From Gammaproteobacteria bacterium RBG_16_37_9 (GTDB taxonomy: Bacteria; Pseudomonadota; Gammaproteobacteria; UBA9339), in assembly GCA_001801345.1 (NCBI GenBank), contig MGXJ01000061.1, positions 1 to 8,831 of the forward strand: a stretch of 8,831 nt of DNA. Direction: 5' to 3'. The notes under the pieces are model-generated. The model saw only the letters and a program-made list of their open reading frames with translations, was not told the origin of the DNA and ran no database searches. The translations under genes and the position numbers were made by a program. Of this stretch, positions 1 through 6,014 are shown one piece after another; position 1 is the first letter of the stretch; each line of letters starts with the position of its first letter.

Positions 1-54
1 GCTTGCATTCCTCGGGTCTTTGCCCGAGGACGCTTGACACGAATGATGACATTC
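1..54. repeat. Palindromic intergenic repeat, copy 1
   Basis: A hairpin with 7-bp perfect arms (CCTCGGG at 10-16, CCCGAGG at 23-29) around the loop TCTTTG, followed by a 26-nt tail at 29-54 containing CGCTTGACACGAATGATGAC. The tail is repeated exactly at 4659-4684, and the start GCTTGCATTCCT matches 4605-4616 with one change. The element lies beyond the 3' end of recF and may continue to the left of the window. No U-tract follows the hairpin on either strand, so it does not look like an ordinary intrinsic terminator. The rest of the spacer (55-140) shows no recognisable gene, and no gyrB start is seen. Confidence 0.75.
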
Positions 55-140
55 CTTCTTTTGTTATCATCTGGCGAAGCCCGACTCTCGAAGCAATGAG
101 CGGTTTTGTAGAACTTCATATTTTACGTTTTGCATAGGCT

Positions 141-1220
141 CTATTTAATAACCCCATTTTCTATATGAAATATTTTTTTCTTATCTGTGTGGGTAATAAA
201 AATATTTTCAAAATCTTGGGATAATCCAGTTATGAATAATTGGGAATCTTGTAAATCTGATAATGTGTTTGCTAATAAAGTGCATTTTTGTAAATCTAGC
301 TCAGCTAATAGATCATCTACCAAATAGATACATTTTTTGTTAGTAAGTTTGTTGAGTAGCATTCCTTGAGCAATTTTTAATCCATAAAGCAGCAATTTTT
401 GTTGTCCTCGAGACAAAGCATCTTTTGCAGGAATTTTTTCAACCATCAGCTCTAAATCGGCGCGTTGTGGGCCAATAGCGGTGTATCCAAATTGTAAATC
501 TTTTTTTAAATTGTTGGCTAAAATCGCCTCTAAATCAAAATTTAGATCCCATCCAGCAAAATAAGATATGTTAATTGATAAATCTGGTAGAAGTTTTTGT
601 AAAACATCTTTGGCAATTGGGACAAGACTCTCTATGTATTGCTTTCTGTATTGGTGTAGCTCGAAACCAAGGTGTGCCAGGTCTTTGTCCCAGACTTTTA
701 TGTGGTCTATCGGCGATTTTGTGCGTATAGCAACATTACGCTGTTTTAGTATTCTTTCGACTTTATGCCATAAAGATAAAAAAAATTGTTCCACGTGAAA
801 CAATCCCCAATCTATAAACTGTCTACGTGGTTTTGGACCTTCATAGAGCAAAAAATAACTGTTGTGATTTAAAAGTTGTAGTGGTATTAACTTAGTTAAC
901 TCAATATTTGAAGAAATCTCTTTACCGGCCATTTTAATTTGCTTGCCAGTCGTAATGGATCTGGTTATTCCAACTGGAACAATATTATTTTTTTGCTGAA
1001 TTTTCCCGAAAAGAGAAAAACTATCTGATTTATATTTGATTATTCTGCGAAGAATATGACTACGAAAAGACCGACCAAGGGCTAAATAATAAATAGCTTC
1101 TAAAAGACTGGTTTTTCCCGAACCATTTTTGCCATAAAAAATATTACAATTATTATTGAAGTCTAGTTGAGTTTGACTAAGATTGCGAAAATTATCTATA
1201 TTAAAAGAAGATAAAAGCAT
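141..1220 (-). CDS. recF: DNA replication and repair protein RecF
   Basis: RecF is an SMC/ABC-type ATPase that works with RecO and RecR to load RecA at gapped DNA and stalled forks. The 359-residue protein is close to the usual family length (about 357 in E. coli). Visible motifs are Walker A GKNGSGKT (30-37), the ABC signature LSRGQQK (269-275), Walker B YLVDD ending at D303, and the D-loop segment AELD to residue 309. I chose the ATG at 1218-1220 because MLLSSFNIDNFRN aligns with the family N-terminus; the frame stays open 29 codons further upstream without family-like sequence. No clear Shine-Dalgarno precedes this ATG. It lies 53 bp after dnaN on the same strand and is probably co-transcribed with it. 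A perfect parS site is embedded in codons for residues 140-145. gyrB, the usual next gene, does not begin in the 140 nt that follow. Confidence 0.96.
   Translation of the reverse strand: MLLSSFNIDNFRNLSQTQLDFNNNCNIFYGKNGSGKTSLLEAIYYLALGRSFRSHILRRIIKYKSDSFSLFGKIQQKNNIVPVGITRSITTGKQIKMAGKEISSNIELTKLIPLQLLNHNSYFLLYEGPKPRRQFIDWGLFHVEQFFLSLWHKVERILKQRNVAIRTKSPIDHIKVWDKDLAHLGFELHQYRKQYIESLVPIAKDVLQKLLPDLSINISYFAGWDLNFDLEAILANNLKKDLQFGYTAIGPQRADLELMVEKIPAKDALSRGQQKLLLYGLKIAQGMLLNKLTNKKCIYLVDDLLAELDLQKCTLLANTLSDLQDSQLFITGLSQDFENIFITHTDKKKIFHIENGVIK
787..802. other. parS: parS partition site inside recF
   Basis: TGTTCCACGTGAAACA is a perfect 16-bp match to the bacterial chromosomal parS consensus, the palindromic ParB/Spo0J binding site. 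Read on the minus strand it encodes L-F-H-V-E-Q (RecF residues 140-145). It lies about 2.4 kb from the dnaA 3' end, in the origin-proximal region where parS sites usually cluster. It uses CAC and GTG codons in an AT-rich gene, which suggests selection on the DNA itself, although FHVE is also a plausible conserved RecF peptide. No second parS was found in the window. ParA and ParB are not encoded here. Confidence 0.85.
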
Positions 1221-1273
1221 AAAATACATTATAAAACAATGAGTTGTGATATTATAAAAAGAGCAATGGAAGC

Positions 1274-2386
1274 TTATTGCCTGATCGGCATAAGAACATA
1301 TAAACAATTTGGATTGCCATTAACTTCTTCGATTACAATGCCGCTATCCCCAGTTTTGAAGAAGATATTAATTTTTTCAGTTTCAATGGCATTCAAAATA
1401 TCCACAAAATAGCCAATATTTAGAATAATATCTACGTTTTCATTTTTATAGTCGACAGTTAGTTCTTCAATAGCTTCTTCTTGATCTGGGTTATTGGTGG
1501 TCAATACCAAAGTATCATTGCGCAATTTAAAATTGACACTGCGAAATAATTCATTAGATAAAATCCCTACACGGGTTAAAGCTTGTTTAAGTTCGTTGCA
1601 ATCTAGCTCTACTTTTTTGTCCCCTCTTTTTGGAATTATTTTGTTATAATTCGGGAACTTACCACTAATTAATTTAGAAATTAAAATAAAATTACTGCCT
1701 TTAATTCTAACAAAATTGTTATTAAAACTTACAGAAACTTCTTCATCTGGATTTTCTAATAATCGCATCAGCTCAAAAACGCATTTGCGTGGAATAATTA
1801 CTTGAGCAAATGAACTATCGACGACAGGAGATTCAATGCTGTGCACCGCCAAACGATGGCCGTCGGTTGCTAGTGTTTGAATCGAGCCATCTTTTACTTC
1901 AAACAATAAGCCATTTAAATATTGGCGAACATCTTGTTGGGGAATAGCAAAAGAGGTTTTTTCAATTAATTCACGTAGTGTTTTTTGTTTTAATTCAAAA
2001 TTCATTACAGCTTTTTGTTCTGGCACACACGGAAAATCTTTTGTCGATAAAGAAGTCATAACGAAGCGACTGCGGCCACAGGCTACGGTTATGCGACCAT
2101 TGTTTTCTGTTAGTTCAATGGTGCTGTTTTCAGGAAGAGTGCGACAGATATCTAAGAATTTTTTTCCTGGCACGGTAATTTGCGCAGGATTTTTTACCGC
2201 GTGATCTGTATTAACTAAACCATGTAACTCAACTTCAAGGTCTGTTCCAATAAAAGTTAAAAGTTTCCCATGAGCAGTTAGCAGGATATGGGATAAAATA
2301 GGCATTGTTTGTCTACGTTCAACTACGCCAGTGGCTAGTTGTAATGGTTTGAGCAGAGATTCTCTTTTTATTGAAAATTTCATCAT
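1274..2386 (-). CDS. dnaN: DNA polymerase III subunit beta (sliding clamp)
   Basis: DnaN is the ring-shaped dimeric processivity clamp that tethers DNA polymerase III and other DNA enzymes to the template. The 370-residue length matches the three-domain clamp (about 366 in E. coli). The N-terminus MKFSIKRESLLKPLQ and the segment TMPILSHILL are typical of the family, and the C-terminus LMPIRQ corresponds to the conserved M-P-x-R end next to the partner-binding pocket. The gene starts with two consecutive ATG codons. AGGAAG lies 8 nt before the first and 11 nt before the second, so the first is slightly favoured, although homologues resemble the second (2381-2383). It sits between the mazF-like toxin gene and recF, all on the minus strand. 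The 166-bp spacer upstream contains a diverged repeat and no convincing promoter. Confidence 0.97.
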   Translation of the reverse strand: MMKFSIKRESLLKPLQLATGVVERRQTMPILSHILLTAHGKLLTFIGTDLEVELHGLVNTDHAVKNPAQITVPGKKFLDICRTLPENSTIELTENNGRITVACGRSRFVMTSLSTKDFPCVPEQKAVMNFELKQKTLRELIEKTSFAIPQQDVRQYLNGLLFEVKDGSIQTLATDGHRLAVHSIESPVVDSSFAQVIIPRKCVFELMRLLENPDEEVSVSFNNNFVRIKGSNFILISKLISGKFPNYNKIIPKRGDKKVELDCNELKQALTRVGILSNELFRSVNFKLRNDTLVLTTNNPDQEEAIEELTVDYKNENVDIILNIGYFVDILNAIETEKINIFFKTGDSGIVIEEVNGNPNCLYVLMPIRQ

Positions 2387-2461
2387 AAGTAATTCTTCCT
2401 ACTGCGATTCTATAACAATTTTTTAATAAAAGCAGCTGGTTTTTTGATTCGAACTGACATG

Positions 2462-2503
2462 GACGCCACTCTGAGCGAAGTGAGGGATGACGATGACAAT
2501 TTT
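2462..2503. repeat. Diverged palindromic repeat upstream of dnaN
   Basis: This is a GC-richer island inside an AT-rich spacer. On the plus strand it includes GACGCCACTCTGAGCGAAGT followed by GAGGGATGACGATGACAA. It can form a small hairpin (CACT/AGTG), and its GATGACA end resembles the ends of the repeats at 1-54 and 4524-4684. An open frame crosses it (2319-2516, minus) but encodes nothing recognisable. It looks like a degraded or distantly related member of the same palindromic repeat class. Confidence 0.45.
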
Positions 2504-2552
2504 TTAAGTCATACAAATATCGTCAGATTTTATTTTTATGATTTTTGCATTT

Positions 2553-2873
2553 TTAAAGCGAAAGCACTTGCCGTAAACTATCTTCTAGTGTTTCTAAGTC
2601 TCCTAAGGTAAGTTGCCCGGCTGGTTTAACCAAACGGCTTTTATCTACAGTTCTGATTTGATCACAAACTGCTGTAACTGCTCTATCTAAACAATGAACA
2701 ACAACTACGATAGGAGGTCTTGCTTTGGCGGAAGTTGAAAAGGGCACAACGATAACTGTATGTCGTGCTTTGTTAATTGGCGTTGCACTCACAATTACAC
2801 AAGGGCGTAGTTTTTTGATTTCTGCGCCTTTGGTAGGCTCTAAATCAACCCAATAAATATCGCCTCTATTCAT
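2553..2873 (-). CDS. MazF/PemK-family toxin (endoribonuclease)
   Basis: This 106-residue protein belongs to the PemK/MazF family of mRNA-cleaving toxins. The N-terminal segment GDIYWVDLEPTKGAE (4-18) followed by RPCVIVS (23-29) is the family hallmark. The core strand VVPFSTS (42-48) and the later segment CDQIRTVDKSRL (70-81) match the second conserved block. Length is normal and there is no truncation, so the toxin may be active. Its ATG overlaps the 3' end of the antitoxin gene by 8 bp, which implies translational coupling, and AAGGA sits about 8 nt before the start. It lies between dnaA and dnaN, where most bacteria have no gene. Cleavage specificity cannot be read from the sequence. Confidence 0.93.
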   Translation of the reverse strand: MNRGDIYWVDLEPTKGAEIKKLRPCVIVSATPINKARHTVIVVPFSTSAKARPPIVVVVHCLDRAVTAVCDQIRTVDKSRLVKPAGQLTLGDLETLEDSLRQVLSL

Positions 2874-3102
2874 ATTTTGATTCCTTCAGCCCATCGCCTA
2901 TAGTTGCATCCCATGCTTTCATTTCTTTGTTTAGTGCGTTATCTTTTTCTACTTCTAAAGCGCATGTATATAGGATTTTTTCACGTTGCTCGATCTCTTT
3001 TGCTATTAAGCAAGTGATGATTTTGCTGCGTTGCCGCGTTGGAATAACAACGCGCAACCGACAGGCTAAGTTGTCAGGAATAGAAATTAATATCTTTTGC
3101 AT
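2866..3102 (-). CDS. Ribbon-helix-helix antitoxin of the MazF-like toxin
   Basis: This 78-residue protein is the likely antitoxin and autorepressor for the adjacent toxin. The N-terminal part (about 2-40), beginning KILISIPDNLACRL and continuing through PTRQRSKIITCLIAKEIEQR, reads as a beta strand plus two helices of a ribbon-helix-helix DNA-binding domain. The acidic C-terminal tail containing MKAWDATIGDGL (61-72) is like the toxin-neutralising tails of MazE/PemI-type antitoxins with RHH domains. The gene precedes and overlaps the toxin gene by 8 bp, the normal antitoxin-first order. The ATG has only a weak upstream GGTGG. A candidate promoter with an overlapping palindrome lies in the 73-bp gap after dnaA, so the pair can probably be transcribed and autoregulated separately from dnaA. 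Confidence 0.85.
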   Translation of the reverse strand: MQKILISIPDNLACRLRVVIPTRQRSKIITCLIAKEIEQREKILYTCALEVEKDNALNKEMKAWDATIGDGLKESKYE

Positions 3103-3128
3103 AGTAAGCCACCGTCTCTTAATATCGA

Positions 3129-3160
3129 ATATAGTATATATTATATCTAATAAAAGACAA
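3129..3160 (-). promoter_or_regulatory. Candidate promoter and palindromic operator for the toxin-antitoxin pair
   Basis: On the minus strand, TTGTCT (3155-3160, -35-like) and TATACT (3133-3138, -10-like) are separated by 16 bp. The -10 is covered by an 18-bp near-perfect palindrome, ATATAGTATATATTATAT (3129-3146), with one mismatched pair. A palindrome over the -10 just upstream of an RHH antitoxin gene is the arrangement expected for toxin-antitoxin autorepression. In such AT-rich DNA, chance palindromes are common, so confidence is moderate. Confidence 0.5.
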
Positions 3161-3175
3161 TGTTTTTTGTAATGG

Positions 3176-4504
3176 TCAAGTCGACAAAATTCGAGTTAGG
3201 TTGCGGTAATCTTCTGCTAGATTAGCATTGGTTGTTGTGAGTGCTTTGATTGTGCGGCAGGCATGAATTACCGTGGTGTGATCTCTGCCGCCAAAAGTAT
3301 CGCCAATTTCAGGCAAGCTGTGATTAGTTAATTCTTTGGAGAGAGTCATCGCAACTTGGCGTGGTCGCGCGACTGAACGGCTGCGGCGTTTTGAGAGTAA
3401 ATCTGAGATTTTGATTTTGTAGTATTCGGCGACAGTTTTTTGAATATTTTCGATTGTAACTAATTTTGCTTGTAAGGCTAATAAATCTTTCAATGCTTCG
3501 CGAGCAAAATTTAAGGTAATAGGTTGGCCAGTAAAATGAGAATTTGCAATTACTCTTTTTAAAGCCCCTTCTAACTCACGGACATTGGATTGAATATGTT
3601 TGGCCATAAAAAAAGCCACTTCATTTGGCAAGACTATGCGCGAGCATTCAGCTTTGCTCATTAAAATCGCAACTCTGGTTTCAAGTTCTGGTGGTTCAAT
3701 AGCAACAGTTAAACCCCAACCAAAACGAGATTTTAAACGTTCTTCTAGGCCAGAAAGTTCTTTGGGGTAGCGATCACAAGTTAAAACAATTTGTTGTTCT
3801 GCATCTAAAAGCGCATTAAAGGTATGGAAAAATTCTTCTTGTGAACGATCTTTTCCCGCGAAAAACTGGATATCGTCTATTAATAACGCATCTAAAGAAC
3901 GATAAAATTTTTTGAATTCATTAATTGAGTTGCGTTGCAATGCTCTGACCATATCTGCTACAAATCGCTCAGAATGTAAATATAAAACGCTTGCCTTTGG
4001 TTTATGTTGCAAAAGCATATTGCCGATAGCATGCATTAAGTGAGTTTTACCAAGGCCAACTCCACCATAGATAAATAGAGGGTTATAAGCTTTTCCGCTA
4101 TTTTGGGCGACTTGTAATGCTGCAGCTCGGGCTAGTTGGTTAGATTTTCCTTCTACAAAATTTTCGAAGGTAAAAGAGGGGTTTAAATAGCTGGTAGCTT
4201 TGATAGTTTTTACGGGAGTGCTTTTTTGTTTGGCAGTTTTGCTGAGCGCTTCCGATAAATGTTGAATACTGCCGATGGCTAGACGAACTTTAGCATTAGC
4301 GCAGCCTAAGGTTTTTAATAGATCAACAATTTTTGGAAGAAATTTTTCTTCAATGTGATCGCGTACAAAAGTATTAGGGGCGAGTAGAATTAACTCATTT
4401 CCTTCTGTTTCAGCTTGAATAGGCCTAATCCAAGTATTAAATTGCTTGGTTGTTAGCTCTTCTTGTAATTGTTCTAGGCATTGTTGCCAGTATGATAGTT
4501 CCAC
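3176..4504 (-). CDS. dnaA: Chromosomal replication initiator protein DnaA
   Basis: DnaA is the AAA+ ATPase that binds DnaA boxes, melts oriC and helps load DnaB. The 442-residue protein has a domain I (1 to about 85) starting [17 protein letters not shown] and a short linker. The AAA+ core shows Walker [10 protein letters not shown] (147-155), Walker B LLIDDIQ (207-213), sensor 1 TCD (242-244), the box VII arginine finger in SRFGWGL (R260) and sensor 2 in [11 protein letters not shown] (R309). The C-terminal helix-turn-helix has the DnaA-box recognition signature GGRDHTT (405-411). The start codon is GTG, as in E. coli dnaA, with GAGG only 4 nt upstream. Upstream are palindromic repeats, a DnaA box and gmhB rather than rpmH; downstream, a toxin-antitoxin pair separates it from dnaN. 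Confidence 0.98.
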   Translation of the reverse strand: MELSYWQQCLEQLQEELTTKQFNTWIRPIQAETEGNELILLAPNTFVRDHIEEKFLPKIVDLLKTLGCANAKVRLAIGSIQHLSEALSKTAKQKSTPVKTIKATSYLNPSFTFENFVEGKSNQLARAAALQVAQNSGKAYNPLFIYGGVGLGKTHLMHAIGNMLLQHKPKASVLYLHSERFVADMVRALQRNSINEFKKFYRSLDALLIDDIQFFAGKDRSQEEFFHTFNALLDAEQQIVLTCDRYPKELSGLEERLKSRFGWGLTVAIEPPELETRVAILMSKAECSRIVLPNEVAFFMAKHIQSNVRELEGALKRVIANSHFTGQPITLNFAREALKDLLALQAKLVTIENIQKTVAEYYKIKISDLLSKRRSRSVARPRQVAMTLSKELTNHSLPEIGDTFGGRDHTTVIHACRTIKALTTTNANLAEDYRNLTRILST

Positions 4505-4523
4505 AAAGCCTCTTACTCTTTTT

Positions 4524-4546
4524 TGTCACCCTCGGACTTGATCCAA
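4524..4546. repeat. Half-degraded palindromic repeat
   Basis: TGTCACCCTCGGACTTGATC resembles the left arm and CTTGA loop of the perfect palindrome that follows at 4559-4589. Its right arm is no longer complementary beyond TCC. It lies 20 nt upstream of the dnaA start codon, inside the predicted leader. Confidence 0.5.
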
Positions 4547-4558
4547 TCTCTCATTAAC

Positions 4559-4589
4559 TGTCATCCTCGGGCTTGACCCGAGGATGACA
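4559..4589. repeat. Perfect 13-bp palindromic repeat
   Basis: Arms TGTCATCCTCGGG (4559-4571) and CCCGAGGATGACA (4577-4589) are exact reverse complements around the loop CTTGA. This is the strongest hairpin of the intergenic array. No U-run follows on either strand, so it reads as a dispersed REP-like element rather than a terminator. It would lie in the 5' leader of dnaA if transcription starts near 4717. Confidence 0.85.
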
Positions 4590-4604
4590 TGTGTGTGCCC
4601 GAGA

Positions 4605-4684
4605 GCCTGCATTCCTCCGGTCTTTGCCGGAGAGCTTGCCCTCGTGCTTGACACGAGGGACGCTTGACACGAATGATGACATTC
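4605..4684. repeat. Palindromic intergenic repeat, copy 2 with an extra module
   Basis: This is a second, longer copy of the element at 1-54. It has a hairpin CTCCGG/CCGGAG (4615-4620 and 4627-4632) with the same TCTTTG loop. It then has an additional hairpin CCCTCGTG/CACGAGGG (4639-4646 and 4652-4659) with a CTTGA loop, and ends in the same 26-nt tail (4659-4684). The first stem differs from copy 1 by a compensatory pair (G-C in copy 1, C-G here), so pairing is preserved. Just before it, CCCGAGAGCCTGC (4598-4610) parallels CCGGAGAGCTTGC (4627-4639), which suggests further tandem modules. Confidence 0.75.
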
Positions 4685-4723
4685 TTTTTAAATGCTTTCG
4701 CTATACACCGCGAATTTGGGAGC

Positions 4724-4752
4724 ATTCTAACCGGATATCCAAAAGTTATCCA
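4724..4752 (-). promoter_or_regulatory. Candidate dnaA promoter
   Basis: Minus strand: TGGATA (4747-4752, -35, 4 of 6 consensus positions) and TAGAAT (4724-4729, -10, 5 of 6) with a 17-bp spacer. A start near 4717 would give dnaA a leader of about 210 nt containing the whole palindromic repeat array. The -35 lies inside the DnaA box, which would allow autorepression by DnaA. The -35 is weak, so this is a moderate-confidence prediction. Confidence 0.4.
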
Positions 4753-4754
4753 CA
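4746..4754 (+). promoter_or_regulatory. DnaA box upstream of dnaA
   Basis: TTATCCACA is an exact match to the strongest E. coli-type DnaA box. It lies between the gmhB stop and the dnaA repeat array, next to a very AT-rich stretch (about 4755-4790). It is the only perfect box in the dnaA-proximal spacers. One box is not enough to define oriC, but its place fits dnaA autoregulation or part of a dispersed origin. Confidence 0.6.
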
Positions 4755-4761
4755 AAACAAA

Positions 4762-5301
4762 TTATATTTTATTTGTAATATAATCAACAGCTTCTGCAAG
4801 GCTGGCATATACAGAGACTCCAGCACTTTTTGCTGCTAGCAGGTCATCGTTTTTATTAGAAGTTTTAATAAATATTGCTGTTGCACCATAATTTTTTGCT
4901 GCAAGAATGTCGCGTATGGAGTCGCCAATGATTAACATTTCTGATGGGCTAATGTTGAATTTATTTGCAGCTTGTAATAATAGGCCTGATTTTGGTTTAC
5001 GACATTCACAACCGTCTTCTGGACCATGCGGGCAAATAAAAATATCTTCTATATGCCCTCCAGCTGCTTCAATTTGATCCAACATTTTTTTGTGCATTGC
5101 GTCCAAAGTGTTTTGAGTGAAATACCCGCGAGCGATTCCCGATTGATTTGTAGCAACAACAACTTTGTAACCATGGCGGTGTAATTTAGCAATTGCTTCA
5201 ATGCTGCCTGGTATAGCATGCCATTCTTCTGGCGATTTTATATACGTAGGAGAGTCTTGATTAATTACTCCATCACGATCAAGGACTATAAGTTTATACA
5301 T
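4762..5301 (-). CDS. gmhB: D-glycero-beta-D-manno-heptose-1,7-bisphosphate 7-phosphatase
   Basis: GmhB removes the 7-phosphate of heptose bisphosphate in the ADP-heptose pathway that supplies LPS inner-core heptose. The 179-residue protein is a HAD-superfamily phosphatase. Motif I is LDRDGVIN with nucleophile D8 and acid/base D10; motif II is the T51 of ATNQSG; R101 and K102 of CRKPK form the phosphate-binding segment; motif IV is IIGDSIRD with D127. The zinc ligands C90, H92, C98 and C100 are all present in a short loop, as in GmhB. The ATG at 5299-5301 (MYKLIVLDRD) fits family starts; the open frame extends 22 codons upstream but that part is not family-like. No strong Shine-Dalgarno is seen. 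It runs toward dnaA on the same strand, an unusual neighbour for dnaA, and diverges from the rhomboid gene. Confidence 0.92.
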   Translation of the reverse strand: MYKLIVLDRDGVINQDSPTYIKSPEEWHAIPGSIEAIAKLHRHGYKVVVATNQSGIARGYFTQNTLDAMHKKMLDQIEAAGGHIEDIFICPHGPEDGCECRKPKSGLLLQAANKFNISPSEMLIIGDSIRDILAAKNYGATAIFIKTSNKNDDLLAAKSAGVSVYASLAEAVDYITNKI

Positions 5302-5334
5302 GGATATTCTAAGTATTGTATTTGGTATTTGGTA

Positions 5335-5363
5335 TTTAGATCTTAATGGTTTTGAGCTAAAAT
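5335..5363 (+). promoter_or_regulatory. Candidate promoter of the rhomboid gene
   Basis: TTTAGA (5335-5340) and TAAAAT (5358-5363) are spaced by 17 bp, 33 bp before the start codon, in the 94-bp divergent gap with gmhB. The -35 matches only 4 of 6 positions. Short TTTGGTA tandem repeats (5321-5334) lie just upstream. Confidence 0.3.
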
Positions 5364-5395
5364 GCAACGGGAGTGATTAAAACAGGAGACAAACC

Positions 5396-6013
5396 ATGTT
5401 AGATAAACTTTTAACAGAAGTTCAACAAGTAATTACAGCAATGCAGGCCAATATGGCATTTTCATTTAAAATAATTGCTGCTTTGTGGATAATACATATT
5501 ATTAACAAAATTACACAATACAATTTGAATAACCTTGGAATTCGCACACGGAGGTTGGATGGGTTGCCAGGGATAATATTCTCCCCTATCCTTCATGGAG
5601 ATTTTAATCATCTATTTTTTAATACAGTTCCGCTTTTTGTATTGATGGATCTAGTTTTAATGGATGGGACGGTTGTTTTTTATAACGTCTCTTTAGCGAT
5701 AATTATTCTAAGTGGATTTTTAGTTTGGTCGCTTGGTCAGCGTGGGATTCACATTGGAGCTAGCAGTTTAATCATGGGTTATTTTGGTTATTTGCTTGCA
5801 AAAGCTTATTTTCAAGTTACCGGAACATCCATTATTTTAGCTGCTGTTTGTCTCTACTATTTTGGTGGATTAATTTTTTCAATTTTTCCAGGAGCGAAAA
5901 AAAATATTTCTTGGGAAGGACATATTTTCGGACTTTTATCCGGAATTTTTGTTGCTTATTACCAGATGAATATTTCAAAAATAAGCGCGTGGTTGCAAGG
6001 GTTTCTTGTTTAA
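5396..6013 (+). CDS. Rhomboid-family intramembrane serine protease
   Basis: A 205-residue polytopic inner-membrane protein with about six hydrophobic segments, the size of the minimal bacterial rhomboid core. The catalytic serine motif is GASS (121-124, nucleophile S123). The catalytic histidine is H176 in WEGHIFGLLSG. The oxyanion-side motif HGDFNHLFFN supplies H72 and N76, like H150 and N154 of E. coli GlpG. All residues needed for activity therefore appear present. Rhomboids cleave substrates within or near transmembrane segments; the substrate here is unknown. AGGAG at 5384-5388 lies 7 nt before the ATG, the best Shine-Dalgarno in the window. The gene is divergent from gmhB and converges on feoB, the two stop codons being separated by one base. 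It lacks the N-terminal cytoplasmic domain of GlpG. Confidence 0.88.
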   Translation: MLDKLLTEVQQVITAMQANMAFSFKIIAALWIIHIINKITQYNLNNLGIRTRRLDGLPGIIFSPILHGDFNHLFFNTVPLFVLMDLVLMDGTVVFYNVSLAIIILSGFLVWSLGQRGIHIGASSLIMGYFGYLLAKAYFQVTGTSIILAAVCLYYFGGLIFSIFPGAKKNISWEGHIFGLLSGIFVAYYQMNISKISAWLQGFLV

Positions 6014-6014
6014 C

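Noticed and set aside
10..29. Intrinsic terminator of the dnaA-recF operon
   Set aside because: The hairpin is good but no U-run follows it on the minus strand, and the same module occurs upstream of dnaA, so a repeat is the better explanation.
61..140. A tRNA or gyrB start left of recF
   Set aside because: No tRNA T-arm signature or foldable cloverleaf was seen, and no gyrB-like coding start was found.
568..798. Plus-strand open frame inside recF
   Set aside because: It is antisense to conserved RecF coding sequence and has no family resemblance. The same applies to frames antisense to feoB (6172-6435, 6523-6711, 7375-7770) and feoA (7944-8150).
2319..2516. Open frame of 65 codons on the minus strand upstream of dnaN
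   Set aside because: It overlaps the dnaN start in another frame and crosses a repeat; the translation resembles no family and lacks a convincing start.
4524..4684. CRISPR array
   Set aside because: The repeats are palindromic modules of varying sequence without equal-length unique spacers.
4505..4790. Declaring oriC in the dnaA upstream region
   Set aside because: Only one DnaA box is visible and no box cluster; whole-chromosome GC skew would be needed.
4561..4839. Open frames on both strands through the repeat array upstream of dnaA
   Set aside because: They translate palindromic repeat DNA or the 3' end of gmhB antisense, with no recognisable protein. I also looked for rpmH here and did not find it.
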